Shown here: one piece after another, positions 15,877 to 16,682 of the stretch | Layout of the letters: each line of letters opens with the position of its first letter | Numbering within the stretch: position 1 is the first letter of the stretch | From: Flavobacteriaceae bacterium | Lineage (GTDB): Bacteria; Bacteroidota; Bacteroidia; Flavobacteriales; Flavobacteriaceae | Length of the DNA: 16,682 bases | NCBI GenBank assembly: GCA_008081175.1 | Contig: VMCW01000186.1 | Span: 1-16,682 of the forward strand | Reading direction: 5' to 3' | The notes under the pieces: generated by a model | What the model saw: only the letters and a program-made list of their open reading frames with translations | What the model was told of the DNA's origin: nothing | Databases searched by the model: none | Position numbers and translations under genes: made by a program

Positions 15877-16682
15877 ATGAATTTGAATAATCTTACCTTA
15901 AAAACTCAAGAAGCGGTTCAAGCTGCTCAACAATATGCTTTTGAAAAGGGACACCCTCAAATTGAAAACGAGCATTTATTTTATGGCTTATTGGAAGTAG
16001 ACGAAACGGTCCTCCCCTATCTTTTTGGCAAACTGAAAATCGACATCAATTTATTAAAGAAGTTAAATACTAGTGAATTAAATCACTTTTCAAAGGTAGA
16101 AGGAGGTTCGCAAGTGCTTTCACAAAAAGCCCAAAAGACACTAATGCAAGCGATTGCCTTAGCTAAAAAACAACAAGACGATTATGTCGCTACAGAACAT
16201 CTTCTTAAAGCATTGATACAGTCGGATAGTACAGTGGCAAAGCTTCTCAAAGACCAAGGGGTAACTGAAAAAAATCTAGAAGAAGCAGTCGAAACATTGC
16301 GAAGAGGAGAGAAAATTAAATCACCCTCTGCAGAACAGCAGTACAACGCTTTAGAAAAATACGCTAAAAACTTAAACCATCTAGCTAAAGAGGGGAAATT
16401 GGATCCAGTAATAGGAAGAGATGAAGAAATAAGACGCTTATTACAAATTTTGAGTCGCCGCACAAAAAACAACCCCATACTGGTAGGAGAGCCTGGAACT
16501 GGTAAAACAGCAATTGCAGAGGGTCTCGCCCATCGAATAGTAGATGGTGATGTTCCCGAAAATTTAAAAGACAAACGAATTTATGCTTTGGATATGGGCG
16601 CTTTAATTGCAGGAGCTAAATACAAAGGAGAGTTTGAAGAACGTCTTAAAAGCGTCATAAAAGAAGTAACCCAAAGTGACGG
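15877..16682 (+). CDS. clpB: ATP-dependent disaggregase ClpB (3' end outside window)
   Basis: ClpB is the AAA+ hexamer that, with DnaK, pulls proteins out of aggregates. The 268 residues present cover the N-terminal double-repeat Clp_N domain (about 1-145: LTLKTQEAVQAAQQYA, ENEHLFYGLL, YVATEHLLKAL) and the start of AAA domain 1. Walker A GEPGTGKT is at 204-211, close to the E. coli position 206-213. GKLDPVIGRDEEIRRLLQIL and the pore-1 loop AGAKYKGEFEERLK are also visible. The frame is open to the right edge. An upstream in-frame ATG at 15856 would add MEHKKIA; I chose 15877 because ClpB proteins begin MNLNN/MNFNN and because an imperfect -7 box (AACTTTTG, 15847-15854) would leave a short leader for 15877. 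The inverted-repeat cluster upstream may mediate its regulation. Confidence 0.95.
   Translation, partial: MNLNNLTLKTQEAVQAAQQYAFEKGHPQIENEHLFYGLLEVDETVLPYLFGKLKIDINLLKKLNTSELNHFSKVEGGSQVLSQKAQKTLMQAIALAKKQQDDYVATEHLLKALIQSDSTVAKLLKDQGVTEKNLEEAVETLRRGEKIKSPSAEQQYNALEKYAKNLNHLAKEGKLDPVIGRDEEIRRLLQILSRRTKNNPILVGEPGTGKTAIAEGLAHRIVDGDVPENLKDKRIYALDMGALIAGAKYKGEFEERLKSVIKEVTQSD

Noticed and set aside
16182..16574. Long minus-strand open frame near the right edge
   Set aside because: It is antisense to clpB, whose plus-strand frame has clear Clp_N and Walker A homology.

Overview
The window is a stretch of ordinary chromosome from a member of the Bacteroidota, most likely a flavobacterium. The evidence is AT-rich sequence, several upstream regions carrying the Bacteroidota -7 promoter box TAnnTTTG instead of a sigma70-type -10, few Shine-Dalgarno sites, and protein sequences of flavobacterial type (PheT, GlyA, ABC-F, cyclotransferase). 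I see no insertion sequence, prophage, CRISPR array, tRNA or rRNA gene.

Layout. Positions 1-5521 (+): recG, cut by the left edge; pheT with a TTG start; a two-TM protein of unknown function; and a small DUF2007-like protein. Positions 5614-7275 (+): a Na+/sugar symporter very close to Vibrio vSGLT. It converges on an ABC-F ATPase (7331-8956, -), which is divergent from a lipoprotein with a cysteine-less thioredoxin-like domain (9057-10436, +). Positions 10437-11316 hold a decayed or divergent NarL-type response-regulator gene broken by an in-frame TGA, in otherwise empty DNA. Positions 11317-12890 (-) read, in transcription order, SRP RNA (ffs), a short-chain dehydrogenase and a small transaldolase. 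Positions 12974-14388 (+) are a lipoprotein glutaminyl-peptide cyclotransferase overlapping a hotdog thioesterase, which overlaps the 3' end of glyA (14385-15659, -) by 4 bp. clpB begins at 15877 (+) and runs off the right edge.

The genes are mostly unrelated housekeeping functions: fork repair (RecG), tRNA charging (PheT), translation (ABC-F), protein targeting (SRP RNA), one-carbon metabolism (GlyA), pentose phosphate metabolism (transaldolase) and protein disaggregation (ClpB). I found no new multi-gene system. The points most worth a second look are the interrupted pseudo-receiver regulator at 10593-11141, the ABC-F protein in which every element of one ATP site is degenerate, and the SRP RNA gene lying directly upstream of a dehydrogenase that has no visible promoter of its own.
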